Shown here one piece after another: positions 52,832 to 61,284 of a DNA stretch of 64,000 nt (position 1 is the stretch's first letter; the number at the start of each line of letters is the position of its first letter). Both the position numbers and the translations under genes were made by a program. A model generated the notes under the pieces. It was not told the DNA's origin. It saw only the letters and a program-made list of their open reading frames with translations, and did not search any database. The DNA is from Aurantibacter_A sp965215845 (GTDB taxonomy: Bacteria > Bacteroidota > Bacteroidia > Flavobacteriales > Flavobacteriaceae): contig CBDCEL010000004.1 in NCBI GenBank assembly GCA_965215845.1, positions 2,852,001 to 2,916,000 on the forward strand, given 5' to 3'.

Positions 52832-54307
52832 CTATTCTTGTGTAATCTTCCTTATCCTATTGTTGTCTCGGTCGGCAACGTATATGTTAAATTCGGAATC
52901 GACGATGACCCCTGTTGGGAAGTTGAATTTTGCATTGGCACCGGTGCCTTCAACCATACCCTGATTACTCCCTGCCAAGGTGATTACTTCACCATCTGGA
53001 GATATCTTGCGAATCTTATGGTTGGTTCTGTCCGCCACATATATGTTGCCTTGAGAATCAACAGCGGTTCCTGAAGGTCCGGAAAACTGCGCGTTGGCAA
53101 CCGTGCCATTGGCAAAGCCCTGTACGCTTCCAGCCAATGTCGTTACAGTTCCGGCTGGAGTTGTTTTACGAATCCGGTGATTAAATCGGTCTGCGACATA
53201 GACATTTCCATCGGCATCGGTTGCTAAACCTGTCGGACCAAAAAATTGGGCATTTGATCCTGTACCATCCGCAAAGCCCTTCGTGCTGCCTGCCAAGGTA
53301 GTTACTACACCGCTTGGCGTAATTTTTCTTATTTTTTGGTTTTCCCTATCTGCAACATATATGTTTCCATCGTTATCGGCAGCCACTTCAATAGGAAAAC
53401 TGAACTGGGCATCTGTTCCGTTACCATCTGAAAACCCATTGGTGCTTCCTGCCAGGGTGCTTACGATCCCACTAGGCGTAATTTTTCTTACTCTGTGGTT
53501 GTCAAAATCACCTACATAAATATTTCCCTGCGAGTCGCTGGTTACACCTGCGGGCCGACTAAATTGTGCAACGGCCCCACTACCGTCGGCGAAACCTTTT
53601 GAACTGCCCGCAAAAGTACTTACGACTCCATCTGGCGTAATCTTTCTGATTTTATGATTCCCGATTTCCCCTACGTAAATATTTCCCACTTGGTCAATGG
53701 CAAGGCCGAAGGGCTGGCTAAATTGCGCATTGGTACCATTGCCATCGGCAAAACCCTGTGCCCCCCCAGCTAGGGTACTTACTTGAACATCTGTAATGAC
53801 ATAATCAAAAACAGGACCTGTTAACGTGGTGGCTCCCACTTCTACGGTCACAACCCCTGTAAAAGCTCTAGGCGGAACGACGGCCACGATTTTTGTTTCA
53901 CTTACAGATTGTATCTCAGCTGCCGAACCATTGAAAAATACGCTGATAGCGCTGCTGTCCGTACCAAAATCATTTCCATTTAAAGTTACGATTGTGGTCT
54001 TGGGGCCTTTGGTAGGGCTAATGCCATCCAAGGCGGGAGTTTTTACCTCTTCCTCTTCCTCTTCAACTTCCTCCTCTTCTTCAACTTCCTGGGAATCTGT
54101 TTCCGTTTCCGTTGTCACCGTGGGGGCATCATCTTTTTTGCATCCTGTAAAAGTCATTGCTAAGGCCATTAGTACCAAAAGAACCACTGCTAGTCTGAGA
54201 ATCTTTTTTGGTGTGATAGCATTCAAGAAACTGCTAACGATTATCAAAAAATCGAGTATTGATTTCATTTGGTTTACCCCCGAATAGTCATAAAATTTTG
54301 TTTTCAT
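52832..54307 (-). CDS. IPT/TIG and NHL-repeat lipoprotein
   Basis: The start is set at ATG 54307 (MKTKFYDYSGVNQMKSILD); the frame opens at 54388. A hydrophobic segment ends in a lipobox (AMTFTGC). An acidic linker follows (EEEEEVEEEEEE). One IPT/TIG domain (ISPTKGPKTTIVTLNGNDFG; AVVPPRAFTGVVTVEVG) precedes six tandem NHL repeats of ~55 residues built on STLAGSxxGFADGxGxxAQF, PxGLAxDxxGNIYVAD and NHKIRKITPxG, forming a beta-propeller. It is surface-exposed and probably binds a ligand or partner. It lies 31 nt after tssH in the leftward direction, but a T6SS role is unproven. Confidence 0.8.
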   Translation of the reverse strand: MKTKFYDYSGVNQMKSILDFLIIVSSFLNAITPKKILRLAVVLLVLMALAMTFTGCKKDDAPTVTTETETDSQEVEEEEEVEEEEEEVKTPALDGISPTKGPKTTIVTLNGNDFGTDSSAISVFFNGSAAEIQSVSETKIVAVVPPRAFTGVVTVEVGATTLTGPVFDYVITDVQVSTLAGGAQGFADGNGTNAQFSQPFGLAIDQVGNIYVGEIGNHKIRKITPDGVVSTFAGSSKGFADGSGAVAQFSRPAGVTSDSQGNIYVGDFDNHRVRKITPSGIVSTLAGSTNGFSDGNGTDAQFSFPIEVAADNDGNIYVADRENQKIRKITPSGVVTTLAGSTKGFADGTGSNAQFFGPTGLATDADGNVYVADRFNHRIRKTTPAGTVTTLAGSVQGFANGTVANAQFSGPSGTAVDSQGNIYVADRTNHKIRKISPDGEVITLAGSNQGMVEGTGANAKFNFPTGVIVDSEFNIYVADRDNNRIRKITQE

Positions 54308-54354
54308 GGTCGAAATTTTTTTATTCAAACCTTGGTCTGCAAGAGGGGAGTCAG

Positions 54355-54362
54355 GGTTAACA
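54355..54362 (-). promoter_or_regulatory. TGTTAACC motif upstream of the NHL/tssH unit
   Basis: On the minus strand TGTTAACC points toward the NHL-lipoprotein gene, 48 bp before its ATG at 54307. A -7-like AAGGTTTG lies downstream. It is the fourth copy in the T6SS region. Confidence 0.35.
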
Positions 54363-54672
54363 GAGGATAGAAAAAAATAATCGGCCATAAAATGAAAACA
54401 ATAGCCTCAGGCTGATCGGACTATATGCGGCTATCTAATGAGAGTATAGATTCGCAGATTAAACTCCTTTTTAATAACGCCTATTTGAAGGCCAAGGATC
54501 CCAATTCAAAGTAAAAATTCATTAGCTTTAAGTTCAAAATTGTTTGTTAGAAGTACCATATGAATCAATTGCCAAATCAGAATAGCACAAATGACGTTAG
54601 AATTTGACCAGATATTTGGTTAAACAATTGCTTTGACAAAATGAAATAAAGAATCTTCAAATACCAATCGCC

Positions 54673-56241
54673 ATGAAAAACTTCTACCCATTAGTTTACA
54701 TATTTATAGTGTTAACGATTCTTGTAAGCTGTAAGAATGACCAGGATCGAGATGGTGTTGTTGACAGCAAAGACGAATGTGCCGATACGCGTTCGGGCGA
54801 GGAGGTCGATGAAAAAGGATGTTCTCCATCTCAATTGGCAGAGTCGACACCCAATTGTGAGGACAAGGGAGGCGTTGTTTTTATGGACCATGAAATCATT
54901 CTGAGATTTCCGGAAGGCGACAAGGACTTAGAACGACTTAAAGTGATACGAGAAAATAGCGATGAAATCGATTACAAGTTAAAAGAGAAGTTTGGAGAAA
55001 TTCTGAAGAAATATTATGAAGAAGGACCGGACCTTGATTCCTTAATAAGCGCGGTAATGGATTTTGAATTTTGCTCTTGTGGTTACCTATCACCCGTTCT
55101 AGTGAAGTTAAACCCTGATTTTACGTTTGAAACAGAAACCAAGTTGGATAACCTCAAGAAAAAGGATACTGCGGAAGCCGATGTAGAAGGAGACTTGAAT
55201 TTCAACTTTTCTGTTTTTCCCAATGAAACTACAAAGGAAGATTCCAAATTGTACTTGGCTGAGGATAATGGCGAATTTATCAAGCTGAGGGGAGAGTTTG
55301 AATCCCAATCAAATAATGTCATTGCCATTTTAGATACTGGCCTTGACCTAATGGGGCAGTACCATGATAGTGAGAATGATGCCCAAAATTTAATTTATAA
55401 ATTCAAAGAGTTCGACAGCTCTTCGAAATGCTTGGGAACTTACAAGGGATCCGGGTGGAATTTTGTGGACGACAATGATAATTTTAATGAAGATAGCTCC
55501 GGAAGCGGCCATGGAACATTGGTAACAAGGGCCCTTACCAACGAGCTCGACCATTTAGGGCTTCGAGACAATTACAGCCTTCTACCTCTAAAAGTCTTTA
55601 ATTCAGAAGGCAAGGGAAGCTATTGGAATGTGGTGTGTGCGATGGCGTATATAAATGACATTCAGAGGGAAACTCGAAACGTAAATACGGGTAGTCAGGG
55701 AGATATAAAATTGATCAATGCCAGTTTTGGCGGTAGTTTTGAAGCGCTACCCGATGCTGAAATAGGTATATTGAAAAAATTTATTGACGATCTTGAGAAT
55801 TCAGCCCTTTTCGTGACTTCGGCTGGCAATTGTGGTGAAGATACCGATAATTCGATTTTGCATTTTCCTTCAGGCTATTCGTCTAAGAATATAGTTTCGG
55901 TGGGAGGGTATAAAATGGGAGAGAATTCGATTTTGACAATAGATCAGTCATCAAATTATGGGATAACGAGTATCGATGTTGCCGCACCTTTTACCTTAAA
56001 TAAGCTTGAAACATATATAATGGACGGCGGGGCCAAGGTATTTGGCAGTGCCACGGTACAGGGGACCTCTTATAGCACACCTTTGGTAAGTGCTAAGATA
56101 TTTGAAATTTACCTTAACAATTTGGGGAAGAAGCCTGAAGAAATTATTGAAATTTTTTACGAAAATCCGAATACACAGCAAGATGTAAACCTAGGCAGTT
56201 TCTTTCGTTCAAGTAGGTTCTATGAACCAAAGCAGAAATGA
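54673..56241 (+). CDS. Subtilase (S8) lipoprotein
   Basis: A 522-aa lipoprotein (lipobox LVSC, Cys20). A thrombospondin-3/calcium-loop motif lies just after the lipid anchor (DQDRDGVVDSKDECADT). The catalytic triad of the subtilisin fold is complete: Asp221 in IAILDTGLD, His280 in SGSGHGTLVT and Ser466 in QGTSYSTPLVSA; Asn387 in SAGNCG forms the oxyanion hole. Residues ~70-190 form a separate N-terminal domain without a clear propeptide family. It precedes the CHAT-TPR gene in the same direction (60 nt) and probably acts with it on the outer-membrane or periplasmic side. Confidence 0.85.
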   Translation: MKNFYPLVYIFIVLTILVSCKNDQDRDGVVDSKDECADTRSGEEVDEKGCSPSQLAESTPNCEDKGGVVFMDHEIILRFPEGDKDLERLKVIRENSDEIDYKLKEKFGEILKKYYEEGPDLDSLISAVMDFEFCSCGYLSPVLVKLNPDFTFETETKLDNLKKKDTAEADVEGDLNFNFSVFPNETTKEDSKLYLAEDNGEFIKLRGEFESQSNNVIAILDTGLDLMGQYHDSENDAQNLIYKFKEFDSSSKCLGTYKGSGWNFVDDNDNFNEDSSGSGHGTLVTRALTNELDHLGLRDNYSLLPLKVFNSEGKGSYWNVVCAMAYINDIQRETRNVNTGSQGDIKLINASFGGSFEALPDAEIGILKKFIDDLENSALFVTSAGNCGEDTDNSILHFPSGYSSKNIVSVGGYKMGENSILTIDQSSNYGITSIDVAAPFTLNKLETYIMDGGAKVFGSATVQGTSYSTPLVSAKIFEIYLNNLGKKPEEIIEIFYENPNTQQDVNLGSFFRSSRFYEPKQK

Positions 56242-56301
56242 TTTTCTTTTTTTAGATATACCCTACTCATTTGAAATAGTCGATTTCTAGATTTGAATAA
56301 T

Positions 56302-59058
56302 ATGAGTATAAAGGCACTTGTTTATGCGCTTTCGTTTCTGCTTGGCGTAGTGTCAAACGCACAAACAGAAAGTCTCCAAGACATCATTGGACAAGATATT
56401 GACGAAGTGTCCAAACAGCGTAAAATTGATTTACTCCTGGAGGAAGTCAAGAATGGAAGTGATTTAAGATTATCTGCCGACTACTATCACGATGTTGGCA
56501 GCAAATGGTATTTCAGGAAGTGGAGAAGTCAAGACACCGGAGATAAAAAAAATCTTGAGAATGCCATTTCATTCACGGCGCAAGCAATCGCCTACAAGGA
56601 AAGGTTAGATTCAATTGACAAGAAGTCACTTAAAAAGTCCCTGTACAATCTGGGAGCATTTTATAATTACAACGAAAATGTTTTCATGGCCGTAAGGGCC
56701 TTTGAAAAACTCATAGCCCTAGGTGAATCTGATGAGAAGACCCAAGCTGCAAATAGGGAAATTGCTGAGCTTTACAAGAAAATTGGTGATTACGGAAAGG
56801 CCGAAGAACGTTTAAAAAGTAGTTTTGACTATTACGCCACTCGTAAAAACCGGTATGACAAGCATATCGAGATACTGGTTAATCTAGCGGACTTGTATTC
56901 TTCAATGGGATTTGTTCAGTATGCGCCACAAATAATAAAGAATTTACGTAAAGCGGAAATCTTAATTGAAAAACACGAGGTCGACTACCCATTTACAAAA
57001 GCCCAGATATCACAGATTTATGGCAACCTATATATTGAATTGGGCGACTTTGAAAAAGCACTTGAAAAGCAGGGACAACTGCTTTCATTTCAAGAATATT
57101 TGAGTGACGAAGATTTGGCAATAGTCTATAATAGTATGGGGGTCTGCTATTTACGATTGGGGGATGCGGAAAAAAGTGTTGAGTGTTTGATGAAATCTTT
57201 ATCGTTTGACGATCAGTATAGTTCTCCTTTTGAGAATTTAGGAGATGTTTACATGGAACAAAGTAATTATACGAAAGGAATCGAATACTATGAAAAGGCC
57301 GTTCGATTAGTGACCGGTGTTCCAGAGAATAAAAGTGCCCAGATGAGTTTACCTACACCTGAAATGCTTGAATTGTCCGAGGATAAATTATCGCTTTTAA
57401 ATCACTTGGTAACGCAGGCTGGTGGTTGGCTTCTCTATTATAAGCACAGCAAGACTGCCAACCATTTAGAACAGGCCATAAAAACCTTTAAGAGGGCGGA
57501 CGAGCTTATAAACTTGATAAAGGGCGAAAGTATCGAAGACCAGTCTAAGTTCTACTGGAGGGAACAAAGCTCGAATTTATATCTGAACGCAATAGAAGCT
57601 TGCTTTTTATCGAATAATCCACAGGATGCTTACTATTTTATGGAACGTAATAAAGCTCTATTACTGCTTGAAGATCTTACACAAGAAGAAGCAAAAGAAA
57701 TTACTGCATTACCTGATGAAATTGCGGAAAGGGAGTTTGAATTGAAACGCGCCATCCATTTATCCGAAAATAGACTCCAGCAAGAAAAGAAAATTCTTGA
57801 AAATAAGCCTGTTTCCAGCTTAAAGGATACGGTATTTGCAAATAAATATCGCTACAAAACGTTTATCGACTCCCTTGAAAATTCCTTTCCCAATTATGCA
57901 AAATTCAAAAGCGAGGCCAAAATACGTTCTCTAAATGAGCTGTCTAATACTCATCTTGAAAATAGTCATGCCGTCCTATACTATGTTCTAAATGAGCACC
58001 AAGGTTATGCTCTGTTTATCGATAAGGATAGCAATATACTATTTGAGCTTGGTCAGGTTGAAGAACTAAATAAGAATATTGAGGCTTTGATTCAAATTTT
58101 ATCAAGTGGAAATTCCGATATAAATCAGTTCAAAACCTTATCCCATAGCATATTTGAGATTCTTATGCCGGATGAAATCCATCAAAAAATTTTAGGAAAG
58201 CGCCTAACAATAATACCTGATTATGTTTTACAACAAATCCCTTTTGAAACCTTGGTGGTCGATAACAATAAATTGTCCTACCTATTTCAAGAAGTGGAAA
58301 TTGATTACGCTTATTCTGCCTCATTAATGGAGTACGGCCAACAACGAGGAATGGATTCAGGAACCGACTTTCTGGGCTTGGCACCTGTAACCTTTGATCG
58401 TTTAAAACTACCCGAACTCCATTTTAGTGAAAAGGAAATCACGAGTATCGCTAGTATCTTTCCAGGGGAGACTTATCTGAACGGCCAGGCCTCCAAGGCC
58501 AATTTTATCAAAAATGCCAGCGACCCCAAAATCATCCATTTAGCGACCCATGCCGATATTGGGCTAGGAGACAATCCTTGGGTGGCGTTTAGTGATTCAA
58601 AAATGTACTTGAAGGAAATTTATGCTTCTAAGACCCAGGCAGATATGGTTGTTTTGAGTGCTTGTAATACTGCATTGGGCGAATTAAAGCGTGGTGAAGG
58701 GGTTATGAGTTTGGCGAGAGGTTTCTTTTATTCCGGTACCAAAAGTGTTGTTTCTACGCTGTGGCCGGTAAGTGATGAATCAGGAAAAGATATTCTGATC
58801 GACTTTTACACAAATTTAGATCAGGGCCTCACTAAATCAAAAGCCCTTCAAAAGGCCAAACTTGATTATTTGGCTACAACCGAGGAAGAAGAATTGAAAC
58901 ACCCCTACTATTGGGCCGGTTTTGTGTTATTGGGAGATAACTCACCCTTATCGGAAAAATCTATTTCACCATGGTCGATTCTAGGCTGGGGACTTTTAGG
59001 AACGGGGATTTTGGTATTCGGATATAAAAAAATCAAAGCTCGTCGAGCAGTTGCTTAG
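56302..59058 (+). CDS. TPR-CHAT caspase-like protein, secreted with C-terminal membrane anchor
   Basis: The start is ATG 56302 (MSIKALVYALSFLLGVVSNAQTE, a cleavable signal); the TTG at 56293 is ignored. Residues ~40-420 are TPR repeats (RAFEKLIALGESDEK; NNPQDAYYFMERNKALLLLE). The CHAT domain (~560-890) has the His/Cys dyad His750 in HLATHADIG and Cys788 in VLSACNTALGELKRGEG, then SVVSTLWPVSDES and PYYWAGFVLLGD. A transmembrane helix (LGWGLLGTGILVFGYKKI) ends the protein. CHAT domains are caspase-related proteases. Its end overlaps the convergent anti-sigma gene by 26 nt. Confidence 0.88.
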   Translation: MSIKALVYALSFLLGVVSNAQTESLQDIIGQDIDEVSKQRKIDLLLEEVKNGSDLRLSADYYHDVGSKWYFRKWRSQDTGDKKNLENAISFTAQAIAYKERLDSIDKKSLKKSLYNLGAFYNYNENVFMAVRAFEKLIALGESDEKTQAANREIAELYKKIGDYGKAEERLKSSFDYYATRKNRYDKHIEILVNLADLYSSMGFVQYAPQIIKNLRKAEILIEKHEVDYPFTKAQISQIYGNLYIELGDFEKALEKQGQLLSFQEYLSDEDLAIVYNSMGVCYLRLGDAEKSVECLMKSLSFDDQYSSPFENLGDVYMEQSNYTKGIEYYEKAVRLVTGVPENKSAQMSLPTPEMLELSEDKLSLLNHLVTQAGGWLLYYKHSKTANHLEQAIKTFKRADELINLIKGESIEDQSKFYWREQSSNLYLNAIEACFLSNNPQDAYYFMERNKALLLLEDLTQEEAKEITALPDEIAEREFELKRAIHLSENRLQQEKKILENKPVSSLKDTVFANKYRYKTFIDSLENSFPNYAKFKSEAKIRSLNELSNTHLENSHAVLYYVLNEHQGYALFIDKDSNILFELGQVEELNKNIEALIQILSSGNSDINQFKTLSHSIFEILMPDEIHQKILGKRLTIIPDYVLQQIPFETLVVDNNKLSYLFQEVEIDYAYSASLMEYGQQRGMDSGTDFLGLAPVTFDRLKLPELHFSEKEITSIASIFPGETYLNGQASKANFIKNASDPKIIHLATHADIGLGDNPWVAFSDSKMYLKEIYASKTQADMVVLSACNTALGELKRGEGVMSLARGFFYSGTKSVVSTLWPVSDESGKDILIDFYTNLDQGLTKSKALQKAKLDYLATTEEEELKHPYYWAGFVLLGDNSPLSEKSISPWSILGWGLLGTGILVFGYKKIKARRAVA

Positions 59059-59791
59059 CATCTTCCATTTTGTAGGCGTTGGTGTCCACAACTCTTTGAA
59101 GTGCCTGTTTGGCCTTTTCGATGTCTTTGAGTTGCAAATAGGCCATGGCCAAATACCAATTCGATTTATCAGTAAGGGAATCTTGGGTTTTGAGGTGTTC
59201 TTGCAGTAGCGGAACGGCTTCGGCCGCCCTGTTCAACTGAATCAAGGCATTGGCCTTGTAAAAGAGGTAATAGGGTTCTTTTTCTGAAGCATACAATTCG
59301 GTAAAAAGCGGTAGGGCTTCTTTATATTCACCTTTGGAATAGGCTAAAAATGCCTTTGTTTTATGATCGGCCGGCTCTTCCCCCCGGGTTATGGGATGCG
59401 TTACATTTCGATAAGGTTTAAAGTTCTCAGCGAACAAATCTTTTGGATCGTTGGCCTGATTTAAGGTGAAGAAATAGGTGAGTGCGGCCAGTATTGCAAT
59501 CGAAGCCGCTACCAACCATTTTGTTGGAAATCTTTTTGCCCCGGTCGATTCGACCTGGACTATTTGTTGTTCTTCGTTTCTTGCCTCCGATTCAAAATCG
59601 GACAACATCTCAGCAAAATTCCCGTCTTCCTCTGCGATCACTGCCCTCATGACATCTGTCTGGAATTCAACTTCTTCCTTAAAAGCGGGGTCATTTTTTA
59701 GTAGCGAATCAAATTCCTGCTGTTCCGTTTCGGTCAGCTTGCCTTGTAGGAATTTTTCTAACAACCTCTCTCCTTTCATAGCACTATCCAT
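59033..59791 (-). CDS. TPR-containing anti-sigma factor-like protein
   Basis: A 252-aa single-span membrane protein. The N-terminal ~90 residues are a cytoplasmic helical domain (LLEKFLQGKLTETEQQEFDSLLKN), as in Bacteroidota anti-sigma proteins. A transmembrane helix follows (WLVAASIAILAALTYFFTL), then a periplasmic part of TPRs (AFLAYSKGEYKEALPLFTEL; AEAVPLLQEHL; AKQALQRVVDTN). It overlaps the sigma gene by 8 nt and the convergent CHAT gene by 26 nt. It likely holds the sigma factor inactive until an envelope signal, perhaps proteolysis, releases it. Confidence 0.75.
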   Translation of the reverse strand: MDSAMKGERLLEKFLQGKLTETEQQEFDSLLKNDPAFKEEVEFQTDVMRAVIAEEDGNFAEMLSDFESEARNEEQQIVQVESTGAKRFPTKWLVAASIAILAALTYFFTLNQANDPKDLFAENFKPYRNVTHPITRGEEPADHKTKAFLAYSKGEYKEALPLFTELYASEKEPYYLFYKANALIQLNRAAEAVPLLQEHLKTQDSLTDKSNWYLAMAYLQLKDIEKAKQALQRVVDTNAYKMEDAKQLLDEL

Positions 59792-60326
59792 TGCATAGTT
59801 GTCTAAGCGTTTTTAGGCATCGGGACTTTTGGGCCTTTACTACATTCTCATTGCCATAACCGGCCTGCTCGGCAATTTCCTTAATACTTAGTCCTCGATA
59901 ATAAAACATAGTTAACACCTGACGGCACTTTTCGCCTAACTCCTTTAAGTACTTGCGCAAAAGCCTCTGTTTCTCGTTCAATTGGGGCTCAGTTTCGATT
60001 TCAATTTCTTGAACTTCCTCATCAACAAGGTGCAATTGACTTTCATAGGAAATTTCACGTTTCTTGGCTTTGATCGTATCGTAAATCTTGAACTTTCCGA
60101 TACCGAACAGGTAGGTTTTCATACTACTATCGATAGAATCAAGCTTTCCCTGCACAGCCCTTTTTCGAAGCGCTAAAAAAGACTCTTGATATACATCTGA
60201 TAAAGCATCTTGGTCCAAACTGTAGCGTCGGCCAAAACCGATGAACTCGGCCCTATATTGATTATATAGCGCCTTTAATTTCAACCTATCGTTCGATTGT
60301 AAGTCCTTAAGCGCATCTTTGTCCAT
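59784..60326 (-). CDS. ECF-type RNA polymerase sigma factor
   Basis: A 180-aa sigma-70 family factor with region 2 (FIGFGRRYSLDQDALSDVYQ; KTYLFGIGKFKIYDTIKAK) and region 4 (LLRKYLKELGEKCRQVLTMF; GLSIKEIAEQAGYGNENVVK). The length and lack of regions 1 and 3 are normal for ECF factors. It is cotranscribed with, and overlaps, the TPR anti-sigma. The likely targets are its own genes and the convergent protease pair. Confidence 0.88.
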   Translation of the reverse strand: MDKDALKDLQSNDRLKLKALYNQYRAEFIGFGRRYSLDQDALSDVYQESFLALRKRAVQGKLDSIDSSMKTYLFGIGKFKIYDTIKAKKREISYESQLHLVDEEVQEIEIETEPQLNEKQRLLRKYLKELGEKCRQVLTMFYYRGLSIKEIAEQAGYGNENVVKAQKSRCLKTLRQLCNG

Positions 60327-60571
60327 ATAAAAGGCTTTTCGCTAATATGCCTCTGTTAAATATAGTTTTAAATTGGGAAAGAAAAAAAATCGGTGACGGT
60401 CTAAAAATGGGATTCACCGATTCCCTAATAGGGTAGTATGACTTTTAACCTTTTTGTGTCAAAATCCTTTAAAATTTAAGGATTCAACAGAATAAGCTTA
60501 CAAGATGTTCTTATTTCAAGGTACAATAAAGTTGCGATTGGTTTAAGAGCCGGGGAGGGCCGAGCGTTGAG

Positions 60572-60593
60572 AAAATGCCCAGTGGGCATTTTT
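60572..60593. other. Hairpin between the sigma factor and tmRNA genes
   Basis: AAAATGCCC and GGGCATTTT form a 9-bp stem around AGT, with extra T after it. It lies in GC-richer DNA upstream of the sigma gene and could act as a terminator for rightward or leftward transcripts. Confidence 0.45.
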
Positions 60594-60642
60594 GGCGAAG
60601 GGACCAGCCGGCGTATTGGCCTGAGGCGACCGAGGGCATAAC

Positions 60643-60671
60643 AAAAAAGCCACCCTAGGGTGGCTTTTTTT
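60643..60671 (-). terminator. tmRNA terminator
   Basis: GCCACCCT/AGGGTGGC (60649-60664) flanked by A and T runs forms a perfect bidirectional terminator. It lies immediately after the 3' end of ssrA on the minus strand. Confidence 0.88.
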
Positions 60672-60672
60672 G

Positions 60673-61067
60673 TGGAGCCGGGGAGAATCGAACTCCCGTC
60701 CAAACAAGCAACGTCAATGCTTTCTACATGTTTAGTCTTTATTCGGTTTTCGATGCACGACCGACCAAAGACCGCCTATCGTACACTTATCTTCTTAAGT
60801 TTTGGTGACTACGTCGAAGCTCCGCAATCCTTGTGTTGACTTTTTTGGTGCCCCGAAACTGGTCGCCGTCAACAAGGGCTACCATGGGACATCTCGCTTC
60901 TCCGCCTTGCGGAGACGAGGCTAAATCTTACTATAATTCAGATTAAGCGGCAAGAGCGTAGTTATTATCGCCAATTAAAAGTGTGAAATATGAGATTAAC
61001 GAGCTATATCCCAGCGCTCGACATGCTTACATCGCCATTGGTCTCGCTGTCAAAACCAGTCGGCCCC
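60673..61067 (-). ncRNA. ssrA: tmRNA (ssrA)
   Basis: Trans-translation RNA that rescues stalled ribosomes. The 5' end GGGGCCGACTGG pairs with the 3' end CGGCTCCA, forming the tRNA-like acceptor, and the T-arm (GGGAGTTCGATTCTCCC) lies just before it. The tag reading frame around 60941-60970 encodes GDNNYALAA followed by TAA. CCA is not encoded (the DNA reads CCACA). The length of ~395 nt is normal for Bacteroidota. Confidence 0.95.
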
Positions 61068-61109
61068 ATAATGAGATAGGGAATCTGTGATTCGCGTTAT
61101 CGAATTATG

Positions 61110-61130
61110 CCCTGAGCGGAGTCGAAGGGC
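61110..61130. repeat. Dispersed Bacteroidota intergenic repeat unit
   Basis: CCCTGAGCGGAGTCGAAGGG is a unit known from intergenic regions of many Bacteroidota. It lies between tmRNA and the dehydrogenase gene. Only one copy is seen in this window. Confidence 0.5.
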
Positions 61131-61284
61131 AATCTTCCTTTCTCATTTTTTTCAAAGAACTTTCTTAAAAAGGATAACAAAGGTACACAATTCAACAGTT
61201 TTCGACCCCACGACGATTGCCTGTCTGAAAAGCTTGTATACCCTTGTTATTCCACTTATTTTTGAACAAAATCCATACCAAACA

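Noticed and set aside
60423..60440. CCCTAATAGGG palindrome upstream of the ECF sigma gene as a fifth operator copy
   Set aside because: The half-sites and spacing differ from ATACCCAT-N2-ATGGGGAT, and no -7 box lies at the expected distance.
60476..60703. Minus-strand 75-codon frame
   Set aside because: It runs across the tmRNA terminator and the tmRNA 3' end.
61087..61284. Upstream extension of the dehydrogenase frame
   Set aside because: It contains the dispersed intergenic repeat, has no similarity pattern, and the family start KFGIIKERK fits ATG 61285.
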